From contig JACONQ010000006.1 in NCBI GenBank assembly GCA_014281115.1, positions 496,001-560,000 of the forward strand: a DNA stretch of 64,000 nt, in the 5' to 3' direction. The notes below the pieces were generated by a model. That model saw nothing but the letters and a program-made list of their open reading frames with translations. It was not told the origin of the DNA and ran no database searches. This document shows, piece after piece, positions 34,155 to 45,639 of the stretch (position 1 is the stretch's first letter; every line of letters starts with the position of its first letter). The stretch is from Laburnicola sp. R22_1 (Eukaryota > Ascomycota > Dothideomycetes > Pleosporales > Didymosphaeriaceae). A program made the translations under genes and the position numbers.

Positions 34155-36368
34155 ACATATTCTATTAGTAGCCTGGACAGATTAGTCTGCTAGATAGTTT
34201 TTGCTAAGACTACAACACTTTACTATAAATTATAATATCTTAATAACACAACGTATTATTATCTAATTAAGAAGGCAGAATTAAGCTTGCCTTTTACGCC
34301 TATTAGAATAAGCAAATTTTAAGCCTATAATACGCTACTGCAGCATATAATATCTTAAAGTCTATACTAAGCAATTAAATTAATAAAATTACTGCCTAAG
34401 TAGATATATAATTAGGTATAGCAAAGCTTACTATAACTAAAGAGTAGACGCTTATATAGTATATCCTTAATCTAGATTTATAAGAATTTACACCATAGCT
34501 AAATAAAGTAGAAGGTATAGCTAATAAACTACTAGCTGCGTAGTATAAAGACTCTATAAAATAATACTAGGCTTAGCGCTTTATTAAGCGCGTACCTAAG
34601 CTTAAAATAGTTTTTAATTAAGTAAAGGACTAATAGAGAATATAATAGGAAGACCTAGAGGTTATAAATATATAGTTTTAGCTAGTAGAGGACACAAAAG
34701 CTAAGTATAAAGTGTAGAATAAAGATATTTATAACTTTAATAAGATAGACTTCTAAATAGAAGTTATTAGCTTAATAAAGATTATAACTAGTTTAAAAAG
34801 ATATTCTTAACTTATACTTATTTAGCTAGGCAACTATATGTAGGTTATAGTAATTTAGAGTATTTGCGCTACTAGGTATACTATCTTACCCTTTGTTATT
34901 TATAAAGGGCGAGTCTATATCTTAGTATAGTATAAGGAGACTAGTATCCTTTATAATTAGAAGCTCTTAGTCTCTAAGACTAGCTAGACTAATAATAAGC
35001 TTAGAGTTATATAGTTAAAGCACTTTAACGCGTATATAAAGCCGCGTATAGTAGGGTTATAGAGGTTACTTATTCTAGATAGCTATAAGAGCTACTACTC
35101 CTAGAATTTTAAGGATTATTACTTAGAATAAAAGATCCTAACACTCTATATACTAGCGCACTTATCTTATATTCTTTAGCTACTTAATATAGTCTATTTT
35201 GCGCTACTAAAGCTAAAGTACTCCTAGTGTATATAGGACTTAGCGCGCTAATATATCTTTTATATTAATAAAAAGGGCTTTCTATTAGTCTTTTATAATG
35301 CGTTTTTATATATATTTATACTAGAAAACTATAAGGAAGCCTTTAAAGCCTCTAGGCTTATTCTTTTAAATATATTAGTAGTAGTAGATTGCCTTAATAT
35401 GCGTATTTATATTCTATCTTAGGGTACCCTACTAAATACACTATAGTAAGCTAGAACTCTAAGTAATACTCTTAAGTTTAAATTCTAGTTAAAGCTTGTA
35501 CGCAACTCTTTTATTTAGCCTCTACCTAACACTAAATTAAGCTACTTATAGCTTATAAAAGGCGCTAAACTTATACTCTACTATAGTGTACTTTAAGAGA
35601 CCTATATTAAGGAACTTAAAGAGCAAATTAAGGTTCTAATAAAGTAAAAAACGCGTAAAAGAAAGCGCATTTAGAAAGGTAGAACGCTAGGCTTTACTTA
35701 GGGAGCAGATTTAGAAGTAGAAAGCTCTTTTATTAGGGTAAAGTTATTAAAAAAAGCGTAAGGTAGTAGTAAGAGAGAGGTAGATCCTTTAACACAACAC
35801 CGCTATAGGAGGTGCAAAGAGCCTAGGCACAATATAAGGACCTATTAAATAGATAAAAAAATAGAGAAGGAGTTAAATATTATCTTTAGTGGCTTATTTT
35901 TAGATAGTGTTAATAGTAAATTAGAGTAATTTTATTATAGGTTACTATAAAGCTAAAAATAATAGGTTAACTTTATCTTATAATAGTACGCACTTAGTGA
36001 CTAAAAATTAGATAAAGTACTACTTAAGATATAGTATGCTTTACTGCGAATTATAATAAGTATACTATATATTGCCTATGTATAGTATAGTAGATAATAT
36101 ATTATATATTATAGGGAGTCTTATTATAAGTTTATACTACTAAAAAAGACTCCTTAGCTTTACGTAATTACTATAGCTGCGTAAAGAGGCTATATAATAT
36201 AAAAAGTAGATTGAATAGTAACTTAGTATATTATAAGTTATAGTAGGTTATTATAAGTTACTATAAAGTAATGTTAGTAGTGTTCTATAATAAGTTATAA
36301 GGGCTCTCGAAGTTGCTAAGAAAAACTGTCTAGCGGACTAATCTGTCCAGGCTACTAATAGAATATGT
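34155..36368 (+). mobile_element. pogo-like DNA transposon, heavily RIP-degraded
   Basis: Inverted ends ACATATTCTATTAGTAGCCTGGACAG... at both termini with TA borders (34153-34154, 36369-36370); 2214 bp. The terminal repeats extend to about AGATTAGTCyGCTAGAyAGTTTTT. Between about 35030 and 35380 the + strand reads as a DDE core once stops are ignored: LLILDSYKSYYS, KDYYLEQKILTLYILAH, then LKLKYS. No frame survives. Confidence 0.88.
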
Positions 36369-36384
36369 TATTAAAATTATATAT

Positions 36385-36482
36385 TTTTTACTTTTTCTTT
36401 CCTAAGTAAAAGGGTTTACTTTTTTATTATAGTATTTAAAATAAAAAGCTTTTATGAATCTACTTCTAGATAGTTAATTTAA
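36385..36482 (-). mobile_element. short A-tailed element F2, degraded copy
   Basis: CCTAAGTAAAAGGGTTTAC, T run, ATAAAAAGC and CTACTTCTAGATAGTTAATTTAA align with other F2 copies allowing C-to-T and G-to-A changes. A further partial copy begins near 36525 and is cut by the F1 copy at 36561. Confidence 0.6.
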
Positions 36483-36560
36483 TAGTTACTTAATAATATA
36501 TATATTAAAATTATATCTTTTTACTTTTTTTTCCTAAGTAAAAGGCTTCACTTTTTTATG

Positions 36561-36665
36561 GTTTTTTACAACTAAGGGATTTCTAATAAAATATTATAAT
36601 AATAGTAGTTATCCCTTCTACTATTATTACTATAGAAAAGGATTTTAAGGGAGTGTTAACCTCTT
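36561..36665 (-). mobile_element. short A-tailed element F1, degraded copy
   Basis: TTTTTTACAACTAAGGGATT...TTAAGGGAGTGTTAAC aligns along its length to the F1 consensus seen in six cleaner copies. It has no clear target duplication. It interrupts a partial F2 copy. Confidence 0.65.
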
Positions 36666-36681
36666 TTTATTATATTTGTGT

Positions 36682-36775
36682 GTTGTTAAATTATCTACCT
36701 AGGGGTAGAATAATAAAGACTTTTATCTTAAATAATATAATAAAAAAAGTAGAGCCCTCTACTTAGTAATTTATT
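36682..36775 (+). mobile_element. short A-tailed element F2, plus-strand copy
   Basis: TGTTAAATTATCTACCTAGG...AGCCCTCTACTTAGTAATTT, the reverse orientation of neighbouring F2 copies. It directly precedes another F2 remnant that hosts the Copia insertion. Confidence 0.65.
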
Positions 36776-36797
36776 ATATTTTATAAAACAAAAAGCC

Positions 36798-37086
36798 TGT
36801 CTATACACTGCACAGGCAAGGGCACCTAAGAGTATTAAGGTTTTAATATTATCGCATAATAGCATTACATAGTAATTATATAATGCCTATATATTACGGC
36901 CTATACACTATAGAATCTTCTTCTTTCTATTTGCATCCCTTCTAAATATAAGTAATTATTACTAAAGTTAGTTCTATTATATTATTTTCTTTTCTTGTAT
37001 AATTACTCTATATACCCTCTACACTTGCTAGTATAGATTATTAGATATTAATATCTATATAGCTAGCTATAGAGCCCTTTTTAATA
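36798..37086 (+). repeat. Copia 5' LTR
   Basis: Direct repeat of 49435-49700. Shared blocks are GGCAAGGGCACCTAA, TTAAGGTTTTAATATTAT, TATAGAATCTTCT and TAGATTATTAGATATTAATA. It is longer than the 3' copy because of a segment near 36855-36885 absent from the latter. Confidence 0.9.
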
Positions 37087-37138
37087 CTAATTAGTAGTTA
37101 ACTAATCTTTAACTATAAATTAGCAAGAGTAAAGATAA

Positions 37139-37480
37139 ATTATATAAGTTATTATTAGCTATAGAATTTATTTTTATACCCTATTCTTTATACGTAAAAG
37201 GATAGCAAATTAAACCTTTATAAAGTTAGGAAGTAGATATTACTACTATACAGAATAAAGAAAGCAATTATATAAGATATTATTAGCTATATAATTTGTT
37301 TTATTATGCCCTATTCTTTATACGTAAGAGAATAGCAAATTAAACCTTTATAGAGTTAGTAAGTAGATATCGCTACTATATAAAACAAAGGAAGCGATTA
37401 TACAAGATATACAAAATCTAATCTTCTTTATAGAAATAGTAGATTAACTCTTTTAATAAGTTAGTAAGTAGATATCGCTA
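37139..37480. repeat. tandem repeat, three ~129-bp units, in Copia leader
   Basis: Units start ATTATATAAG (37139), ATTATATAAG (37267) and ATTATACAAG (37397). Units one and two share CCCTATTCTTTATACGTAA, AATAGCAAATTAAACC and AAGTAGATAT; the third is partial. Confidence 0.88.
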
Positions 37481-38489
37481 CTATATAAGATTTAAGAGGA
37501 GATAGTGCACTAAGTATACTACTAGTAACTATATAAATATATAGCTAGATAATAATAAACCCTAATAAAGTGTAACTCTTTATATAACTAACCTATTAAA
37601 CAAACTAGTTACGTAATAGCTACTCCTACTATCTTATAAGAAGTCCTTACTACCTTGTATAAAGTTTCTACTACCTTATAAGATAACACTAGTATGTCTA
37701 AGTATACTAGACTATATAATTAATATATTAAAGGGATAGAAATATTAGAGAAAACACTACATAAGAAAACAAGACCTATATATTAGAAGGATAAGATTAA
37801 TATAGCAAATAATCCTTCTTAGTTAGAAGTATAATTGTATATAGTATATACTATTACTAAGTATTATATATTATACTAAAAGGGATAGCTTTCTTAAAGT
37901 TATTCTAAAAAACTTTAAAGAATAGGAAGAATACTATTTTTTAGGGTTAGGCTGTGTGTATAAGAGAGAGCTTATAGTAGTCCTAGAAGAAAAAAAGTAT
38001 TAAGCTAAGGGTAGATACTAGAGCTATAAATACTAGTAAACTATATAAAGTAGCCTAAAGTAGTATAGATACTACTTATATAATACTACCTTTACTAGCT
38101 TACTTAACACTCTATATATAAATAGTGAGGCTAATTCTAAAGGCACTAAAGCTAACTAAGCTATTATATAAACCTAAATAAAATAAGCTACTACTACTAT
38201 AGGTACCTATAGATATCTTATGAAAATCTTTATATAAGTACTAAAGATAATCTTATTTATACAAATAACTAAATAAACTATTACTCTTTATATATAGTAT
38301 CTAATAACTATTTTGGCTACCTATTTATAACTATTAAACACTATATAGAATAGAGCCACTACTAGTTAAACGCGAATTATAGGCACTATACTAATCTATA
38401 ATACCTAAGCCTATACTATAATCTAACCTATATAAGCTTCCACCTAAGCATAATCTACCTTCTTAGAGACTTTTAGCTAACAAAATAAT

Positions 38490-39080
38490 CTAATTGTAAA
38501 AGGTATAGAATAAGGAGAATAACTATATAGGAGCTCTATATAATATTTTAGTAGATAAGACTAGAATCTTTATAGACCTATATAGACGCCTAGATAATAT
38601 TAAGGATTAATATCTAGATATCTTCCTAGATATTCTTACTAGCTGTGCGGTACAGTATTACCTCTATACTATCCGCCCTAGACAATTATAAAAGTGCCTA
38701 TACAAAGCACTTAATAGTTACTTTAATATTACTATTAATAATAAGTAGTATTAAATAAACTAGACTGTAATAACTTTTATATAATACTAATATAAAAACC
38801 CTAATAAGGATTTACACAAAGTTCTAAAGGTAATAATTAATAGGCTTACTTTTATAAAGAGAGTATTAGGTGTAAACTTTACTAGAGAAATTTCTTTACA
38901 CACTACTATTATATAAGTATACTATAAATAACTAGAGCTAAAATAGACTATGTTTACTATTAAGCCTATCTATAAAGCACTATTTGCTAATCTCTATACG
39001 TTAATCTAAGTTGTAATTAATTGCTAATCTAATTAGTACTTATAAAAGGCTAATACATACTATACTAATTGTAAATATAA
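38490..39080 (+). pseudogene. Copia gag relic
   Basis: With stops ignored, one frame reads IRPRQLxKCLYKALNSYFNI, NPNKDLHKVLKVIINRLTFI and LFANLYTLI, the pattern of gag proteins of fungal Copia elements. No intact frame. Confidence 0.65.
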
Positions 39081-40231
39081 CTTTTCTATACAAAAAGACA
39101 GATTACTAGTCTCTTATTAATAAGGATTTTATAGACAATTTATACTATTATTATTGCAATTTAGATTCTAGTTAAATAGTATTTATATAAGACTAAAGAA
39201 GTATTTTATATACTATAAGAAAAGTTATTAGTCTTTAAACTATCTATATAAGAAACGTACCTGCGTAATAAGGTAGTATATTATCTTCTATAAAGAGTAT
39301 AATAATAAAACGCCTTTATACAAAGCTATTTAGTTCTATGTTTAAGAGTTTAAAGGCTATAATAATAAGGAATCTCCTTTGTATAAAAAAGAGAAGTAGA
39401 GTAAAAATAATAGAAATAGTAATAATCTAGTATTCTACCTAACTACTACTACCTATCTTTACTGCATAACTAGCAAACATATCTATAAAATAGAGCTAGA
39501 GAATTATATAAAATAGTTTATTCTTAAGAATTAATATTATATAATATACTAAGGTAAACTATAGAATATAGGTGTAGCAAGAATTTCTACTATTAACAAA
39601 GTATAGCTAGAGGTATACGTATAAAAGAACTCCTATACAAAGATTAATTAGACACCTAGTAATACTAATATTAGCTTTAGAGGTTAGAACTTATAAGGAT
39701 CTTTAGGAACTATACAAATTATAAATCTAATAGAAATAGTTATATACTATATTCTAGACACTCTAATACTATTCCTACTATTACTAGTAGATGCTAATAA
39801 GCTAGATACCTATTTTAATAATATTCTTAATATTACTATATAAAAGAATAGCACAACTATACCTATTATACGCAAATAGAAATAATTTTTTTAAATATTA
39901 GTAAGGAAGAAAGTGTGTTTTTTATTACTAAACAAGAACTCTATCGCATTTATTAATAATTTAAATATCCCTATATATAATAACTTTAGAAGATGCTTAC
40001 TAATACTAGCTATAAAGTTAATACTACTATATTAAATAAAATCTAAAAGTTGTACCACTACTACTAATTATATAAATAAGCCCTATGTTGCTTTAAGTTT
40101 ACTATTAAGTATAACACCTACTTTAACTATAAGTTTATTATTAATATTATATATATTAAAACTAATTCTCTCCTAGGATTAATTCGTGATATTACGTAAT
40201 CTCAGGCCGGCTGTTTAACTAACCACCGTGT

Positions 40232-40445
<214 letters not shown>

Positions 40446-40448
40446 TGG

Positions 40449-40555
40449 TTTTTTTTTGCGACTAAGGAGTTTCTAATAAAAATATTATAATAATAGCAGA
40501 TATCCCTTCTACTGTTGTATACACAAAAAAGCGTTTTAAGGTGTTAATAATAAGG
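40449..40555 (-). mobile_element. short A-tailed element F1, copy
   Basis: TTTTTTTTTGCGACTAAGGA...GTTTTAAGGTGTTAATAA. On the minus strand it ends CTTAGTCGC plus A tail. It abuts the AAT array, which masks any target duplication. Confidence 0.82.
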
Positions 40556-42539
40556 GATAATAATTATAATAGTAACTAATCTAACTATTTTATCTAACTC
40601 TCTCCATATAGTACATCTTCCCTCGCAACTAGCGAGCTATATACTGCTACCTAGGACCTTGCCACTACTACCTATCTTCCCTATACTTCTACTACTACTA
40701 CTTACCCTTACCCTTATTACTTGCAGTTTCCTACCTTAATAACAGCTTAAATAATTACTACTACTTTAATAAGCTTCTTATACTACTACTACGCCTCTAG
40801 CGTTTTATATATTATAATAAACTCTTTCTTTTCTTTCCTCTAGTTCTTACTTTTATAGTCCTTATTACTTTTATTTTTAGTTATATTTTTAAGCTTTTAT
40901 AGTATAATCTCTATATTATACTATTATTGCGTTATAAAGGCTACATTTCTACTAATATCTAGGTACTAAAGAAGTGTCTTACACTCTAGAATTTAGAGGT
41001 ATAAAATATAGCGAATTAGCCTAAAGATATTATTAATAGAGTATTTAAAGATAAGCTTTAAAGGCCCTTCTAATAATCCTTCTAGTCGCATAAAATTACT
41101 AAATTTCTAGGAATTATTCTTAACTTTGCCTAGCTAGTTGTCTATACCCTAACTAAATTTAATAATACCTATATTGCTATAGGTATTAGACTTAGATACA
41201 ATATTAGGTTGCTAGAAAGTAGTTATTATATTACTAGATATAATAGATAAAGAGATAAAAATTTAGTGTATTAGGCATTACTAATATTATAAGAGTAGGC
41301 AGACTTTATACGCTATGCGTATAGCAAACTATACTTACGCTATAGCTACTAGATTATAAGCGCAATAACTAAACTATAGTTAAGTATTCTATTGCCTATA
41401 CTACTTCTATAGTTACAACTTCGCAGTTTACTATAGCTCTCTAATAGTTTACTAGTTAAAAGATAATATATAACTTAGTTATAGTAGATAGTAGACTATC
41501 TATTAACTGCTATCACTAATACTATTATGTAAAAGTTAATAATAAAATTATTATTATTTTATATATATTTTGTTACTACTATTATATGCTAGGTACTAGG
41601 TTATAGTGCCTCCTATTTTACTCCTCTCTGTGTATAATGCGGACTCGACCTTGGTTAGAATCTCTACATAACAAAGATCTTTAATATATTAAAACTAAGG
41701 ACGCACTATATATTATAGATATAAATATATTATTTTAAGCTATAATCTTTTTAAAATTAATATCCGCATAAGATATATAGGAAGCCTTCTATAGATACTA
41801 GATTAATATCTACTAAGGTCTACCTAACTATATTATATATAACCTAGGTATAAACTTTATATTAAATAAGTTTAGGAACTACGCAAAGATTATTAGTATA
41901 ACCTATAGGTAAATGCCTATAGAAGTATATTAAGTAATAAGGAAGGTTAAGAGTTTATACGCACCTCTCTATAAAGCCACTAATATTCTTAAAGCTAAAC
42001 TAGAAGACTATATAAATAAGGAGAATATTCTTTAAATAACTATTAAAGCTATTAATAATACTATAGGCCTAAATAGCCTTATATTTATACTGCTAGTCTT
42101 TAGAGCGTATTCTAGAATTAGTATAAACTATCTTTTATTATCTTATATTATTGCACACGTAGATACTATAGAAAAGGTCATAAAAATACTATTAATTATG
42201 CGCTAAATATCTATAATAGTCTATTAGCTATATATAAAGTCCTTAAACTCCTACTTAAATCTAAGGTTATAGTCTAGAAAGAGAAAGGTAGATAGGCTTA
42301 TATAAAATTAAGGGCATTAAGAATCAAGATATAATTCTTAATCTAAAAAATAGTCTAATAAAGTTTTGCTATATATAGATTAAACTATATTATTATAAAG
42401 AAGATTTTACTCTTCTACTATTATATAAAGTAGATAATATTACCCCTATATAAAGAGATCCTTTAAAGAAGAGAAAAGGAAACTACTTAAGAAAGGATAC
42501 TGTATTCCTTACCTAAAAGAGACAAGTAATTAGGAACTA

Positions 42540-43215
42540 TTTCTAAAACTCTATATAGAAGGTATAATTACAACACCTAGAGCACTTTTTAAAAACTTAA
42601 ATTATATAGAAATAAACGCCCTTATTACTAATAGTATATTTAAAATTCTTTTTTAACCTATCTAAGTATAAGGGTAGAATTCTTAATCTATGCCTTATAT
42701 AAAAAGTAAAAGGTAAGACTACTTAACTATATAAGAAATCCTACCTTATATTTCCTAGCCACTCTAATAAAAAAATAAGATTCTTACTTAATTACCTATT
42801 ATCTAAAGAATAAGATAGCAACTATTTCTTATATTAGGAGTAAGCCTTTAGGTAATATATAAAATGTATTTTAAGCTAAGAAATATTACCTAGGCCTATA
42901 TTTAGTCTACTAATAAGCTAAATTGCACGCTTTATACTAAACTATCTAAGAAACTATACACAAACTTTTTATAGGATATAATTTTCTATATTATATAACT
43001 ACTCTATAGTGTAGCTAAAATAGGTCTCTACTAGTTTAAGACCTACTATAATTACTATAAAGAGAAACTTAGTATAAAAACTTTATTATATAACCTATAG
43101 CTACTTATTACTAATAAAGGAGAGCACACCTTTAGGATTACTAGCCTATGGACAGATAATACCCTTAGTATTATTAATAAGAACTTTGCATAAAAAGAAG
43201 AAGAAGAGCTAAAAA
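42540..43215 (+). pseudogene. Copia reverse transcriptase relic
   Basis: Ignoring stops, the frame reads GIITTPRALFKNLNYIEINA, then AYIQSTNKLNCTLYTKLSKKL, LLYSVAKIGLYQF and LQTDNTLSII. These match fungal Copia reverse transcriptases, where the usual motifs are QAY.QS, LYG.AEAG and QTDDTL; one catalytic Asp of the DD pair now reads Asn. Confidence 0.8.
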
Positions 43216-43484
43216 AAAAGCAGCCTTCTATATAAAGGACAAGACTGTCCTTACTAAGAATTAGCCTATTAAGTTTAATAGTAGAAATATTTAGCTTATA
43301 TATAATACTATAGTTCTTATATAAAAAGATTAAGCAAAAGGCCATTGCAGAATTAATTCTAAAGATAAAAATACTACTTAGAGGTATATAGAATAGTATA
43401 TAAGAGACGCCTATATTGCATCTATATACTAGCTAGAAGCTGTATTTAATTTATCTATTAATACTTAAACTATATCACCCTTAT

Positions 43485-43597
43485 TGTTTTTTTGCGACTA
43501 AGGAGTTTCTAATAAAAATATTATAATAATAGCAGATATCCCTCCTGCTATTATATACACAGAAAAGTGTTTTAAGATGTTAATAAAAAGGAGTTAG
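43485..43597 (-). mobile_element. F1 short element between 13-bp target duplications
   Basis: Flanked by ATATCACCCTTAT at 43472-43484 and 43598-43610, an exact match. 113 bp, T run at the left, so the sense strand is minus and ends GTCGC plus A tail. Inserted downstream of the Copia RT core. Confidence 0.92.
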
Positions 43598-43712
43598 ATA
43601 TCACCCTTATATAAAGATATTAAGGGATTAAATATATACATCTAATAGTAGATTAATAGTCGTAAGTGTAGTCTTATCTTTATACTATTAGATCTTTATT
43701 ATATAAAGCTAT

Positions 43713-44875
43713 AGTCGCATTGTTTATTTAGTGTTAATTACCTTTTTTAGTATTTTTTTTAATTCAAGCCTGCGTAGGTTAGGATAGAAAGGCCGCTCTA
43801 GTATAGCGCCTAAAAGTATAGTCTACTAGTCTCCGCTAACATAATAATAGTTTATAAGGACAGTTTATAAACTACGCACTTGCTCTCTAATATTTATAAG
43901 CGCTCTAATATCTACTAAAAATTACTTAAAGCGTGTATAAAAAACTAACTTTTACTTTTTTACTATTATTAGTAACTATGCTGCTTATATATTGTGCTTA
44001 CCTAATACTATAACTATAAGAATCTAGCGCATCTACGCAACACTCTTCTCCCCTAGTAACTTATTAATAAATATCTTTATCTTCTTTTTCTCCTTAATCT
44101 TGCCCTTAATCTTACTCTCTATTACTACCTTCCTAATTAGTAGTAATATAAGGAACTATAGTGAGAACTCTATACATTTATTATTATTATGCCTATAGTT
44201 ACTAATCTATTACTAGCCTAACTAGTATACTAGGACCGCCTTATATAGGGTAAGGTATACTTTTTACTTTCTATTAATAATTTTATAAATAGAGTAATAC
44301 TCTAGTATAGATTTAGTAACTTTAAGTAGACAAATTATTAAAGCGTACTTTTAGGCGGTATTTTTATTAGCATTAGTATTAGCACTAGGGCCTAGAAAGA
44401 TAATAGAAAATAGAATAATAGTAGTAGATAATATCTTATTAAGGTTAACCTTAATATAGAGATAGAGTGCTAGTATACCTATAGTATATAAGCTCCTATC
44501 TAGTATATATCTTATAATAGTATAAACCTACTAATATAATAGCTATTACTAGCAATCTTTAGGGATAATAGTAAAAGAGATAATAGTTATAGCGTTACAA
44601 TGCTAGCACTATCTTATATCTTCTCTACTCTAAACTATAGTATAGTAATATAGCCTTACGCATAGTTTTATATATAGATTTTTCTTTAGTTAAAGTAGAC
44701 GCGCCAAGTCTACTAAGCCTACTAAGCTCGCTTATCTTACTTAGCTTACTTATAATGCGCTAACTCCTTTTTATTAATACTACCTTAAAACGCTTTTCTG
44801 TCTTAACAATAGTAGGAAGAATAACTACTATTATTATAATATTTTTATTAGAAACTCCTTAGTCGCAAAAAAACC
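43713..44875 (+). mobile_element. F1 element, full-length type (1163 bp)
   Basis: Flanked by ATATAAAGCTAT (43701-43712) and ATATAATGCTAT (44876-44887). It splits the Copia RNase H: sequence reads LLDLYYIKL before it and FIFTNSLFANNKDLSLQLG after it, as one motif in intact relatives. Starts AGTCGCATTGTTTATTTAGT and ends CTTAGTCGC plus a seven-A tail and CC. No open frame; the last ~110 bp equal the short F1 copies. It starts at the same base as the copy at 46086, so both look full-length. Confidence 0.9.
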
Positions 44876-44887
44876 ATATAATGCTAT

Positions 44888-45440
44888 TTATCTTTACTAA
44901 TAGCTTATTTGCTAATAATAAGGACCTAAGCTTATAGCTAGGATTTCTAATCGCTCTAGGCAATAAGTATTATATAGGTAATAGCAATAACTTTAAGATC
45001 TTAGTAAATATTATACACTAGAATTTAACTAAGTATAAAAGAGTAATAAAACGTGTTCTTACTAGTAAGCTATATAGTATAGTAGAAGGGTATAACAATA
45101 CTATTACTATTAGTATAACTCTTTAGAAAATTATATACACGCTTAGTCTACTACTAATTCCTATAGTTATCTATATAGATTTAAAGTCTCTTTATAACTG
45201 CCTTATACGTCTAGAAACTATAAATAAGAAGTGTCTTATAATTAATATTATATTACTCTGCGAATTATATAAGCACCGCGAGATTTCTAAGATTAAATAG
45301 ATTAATAGGAAGAATAACTCTACTAATACCTATATAAAGAAGGCCCTAAACTAGGCTCTAAAGTCCTTAATCTCTAGTAACACCTTAATAATTACTATTA
45401 AAGCATTAGTAAATTATCTTAAGCCTGCTTACGCAAGCTC
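44888..45440 (+). pseudogene. Copia RNase H relic
   Basis: Nearly open frame after stop correction: FANNKDLSLQLGFLIALGNK, YKRVIKRVLTSKLYSIVEGY, VIYIDLKSLYNCLIRLETIN, and HREISKIKQINRKNNSTNTY, typical of Copia RNase H C-terminal ends (the last block is usually GxxNPADA). Confidence 0.85.
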
Positions 45441-45639
45441 TTCCTAGTCTTTGCATAGTAGTACTTCTTTAATATTTATCTATTCTTTTGTACAACATAT
45501 TTATTTAATTCTTTCTATACGCACATATTACTTAAAAAAAGTTTTTTCCTATCTAATTATTTGCATAGAAAGAGGAGAGACATAGCACATATTTATTTAG
45601 AGAGAAGTTTTTATTTTAGTACTTATAGATAATATTTCC

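Noticed and set aside
43055..43345. Minus-strand open frame of 96 codons
   Set aside because: It is antisense to the Copia reverse transcriptase relic and is low in complexity.
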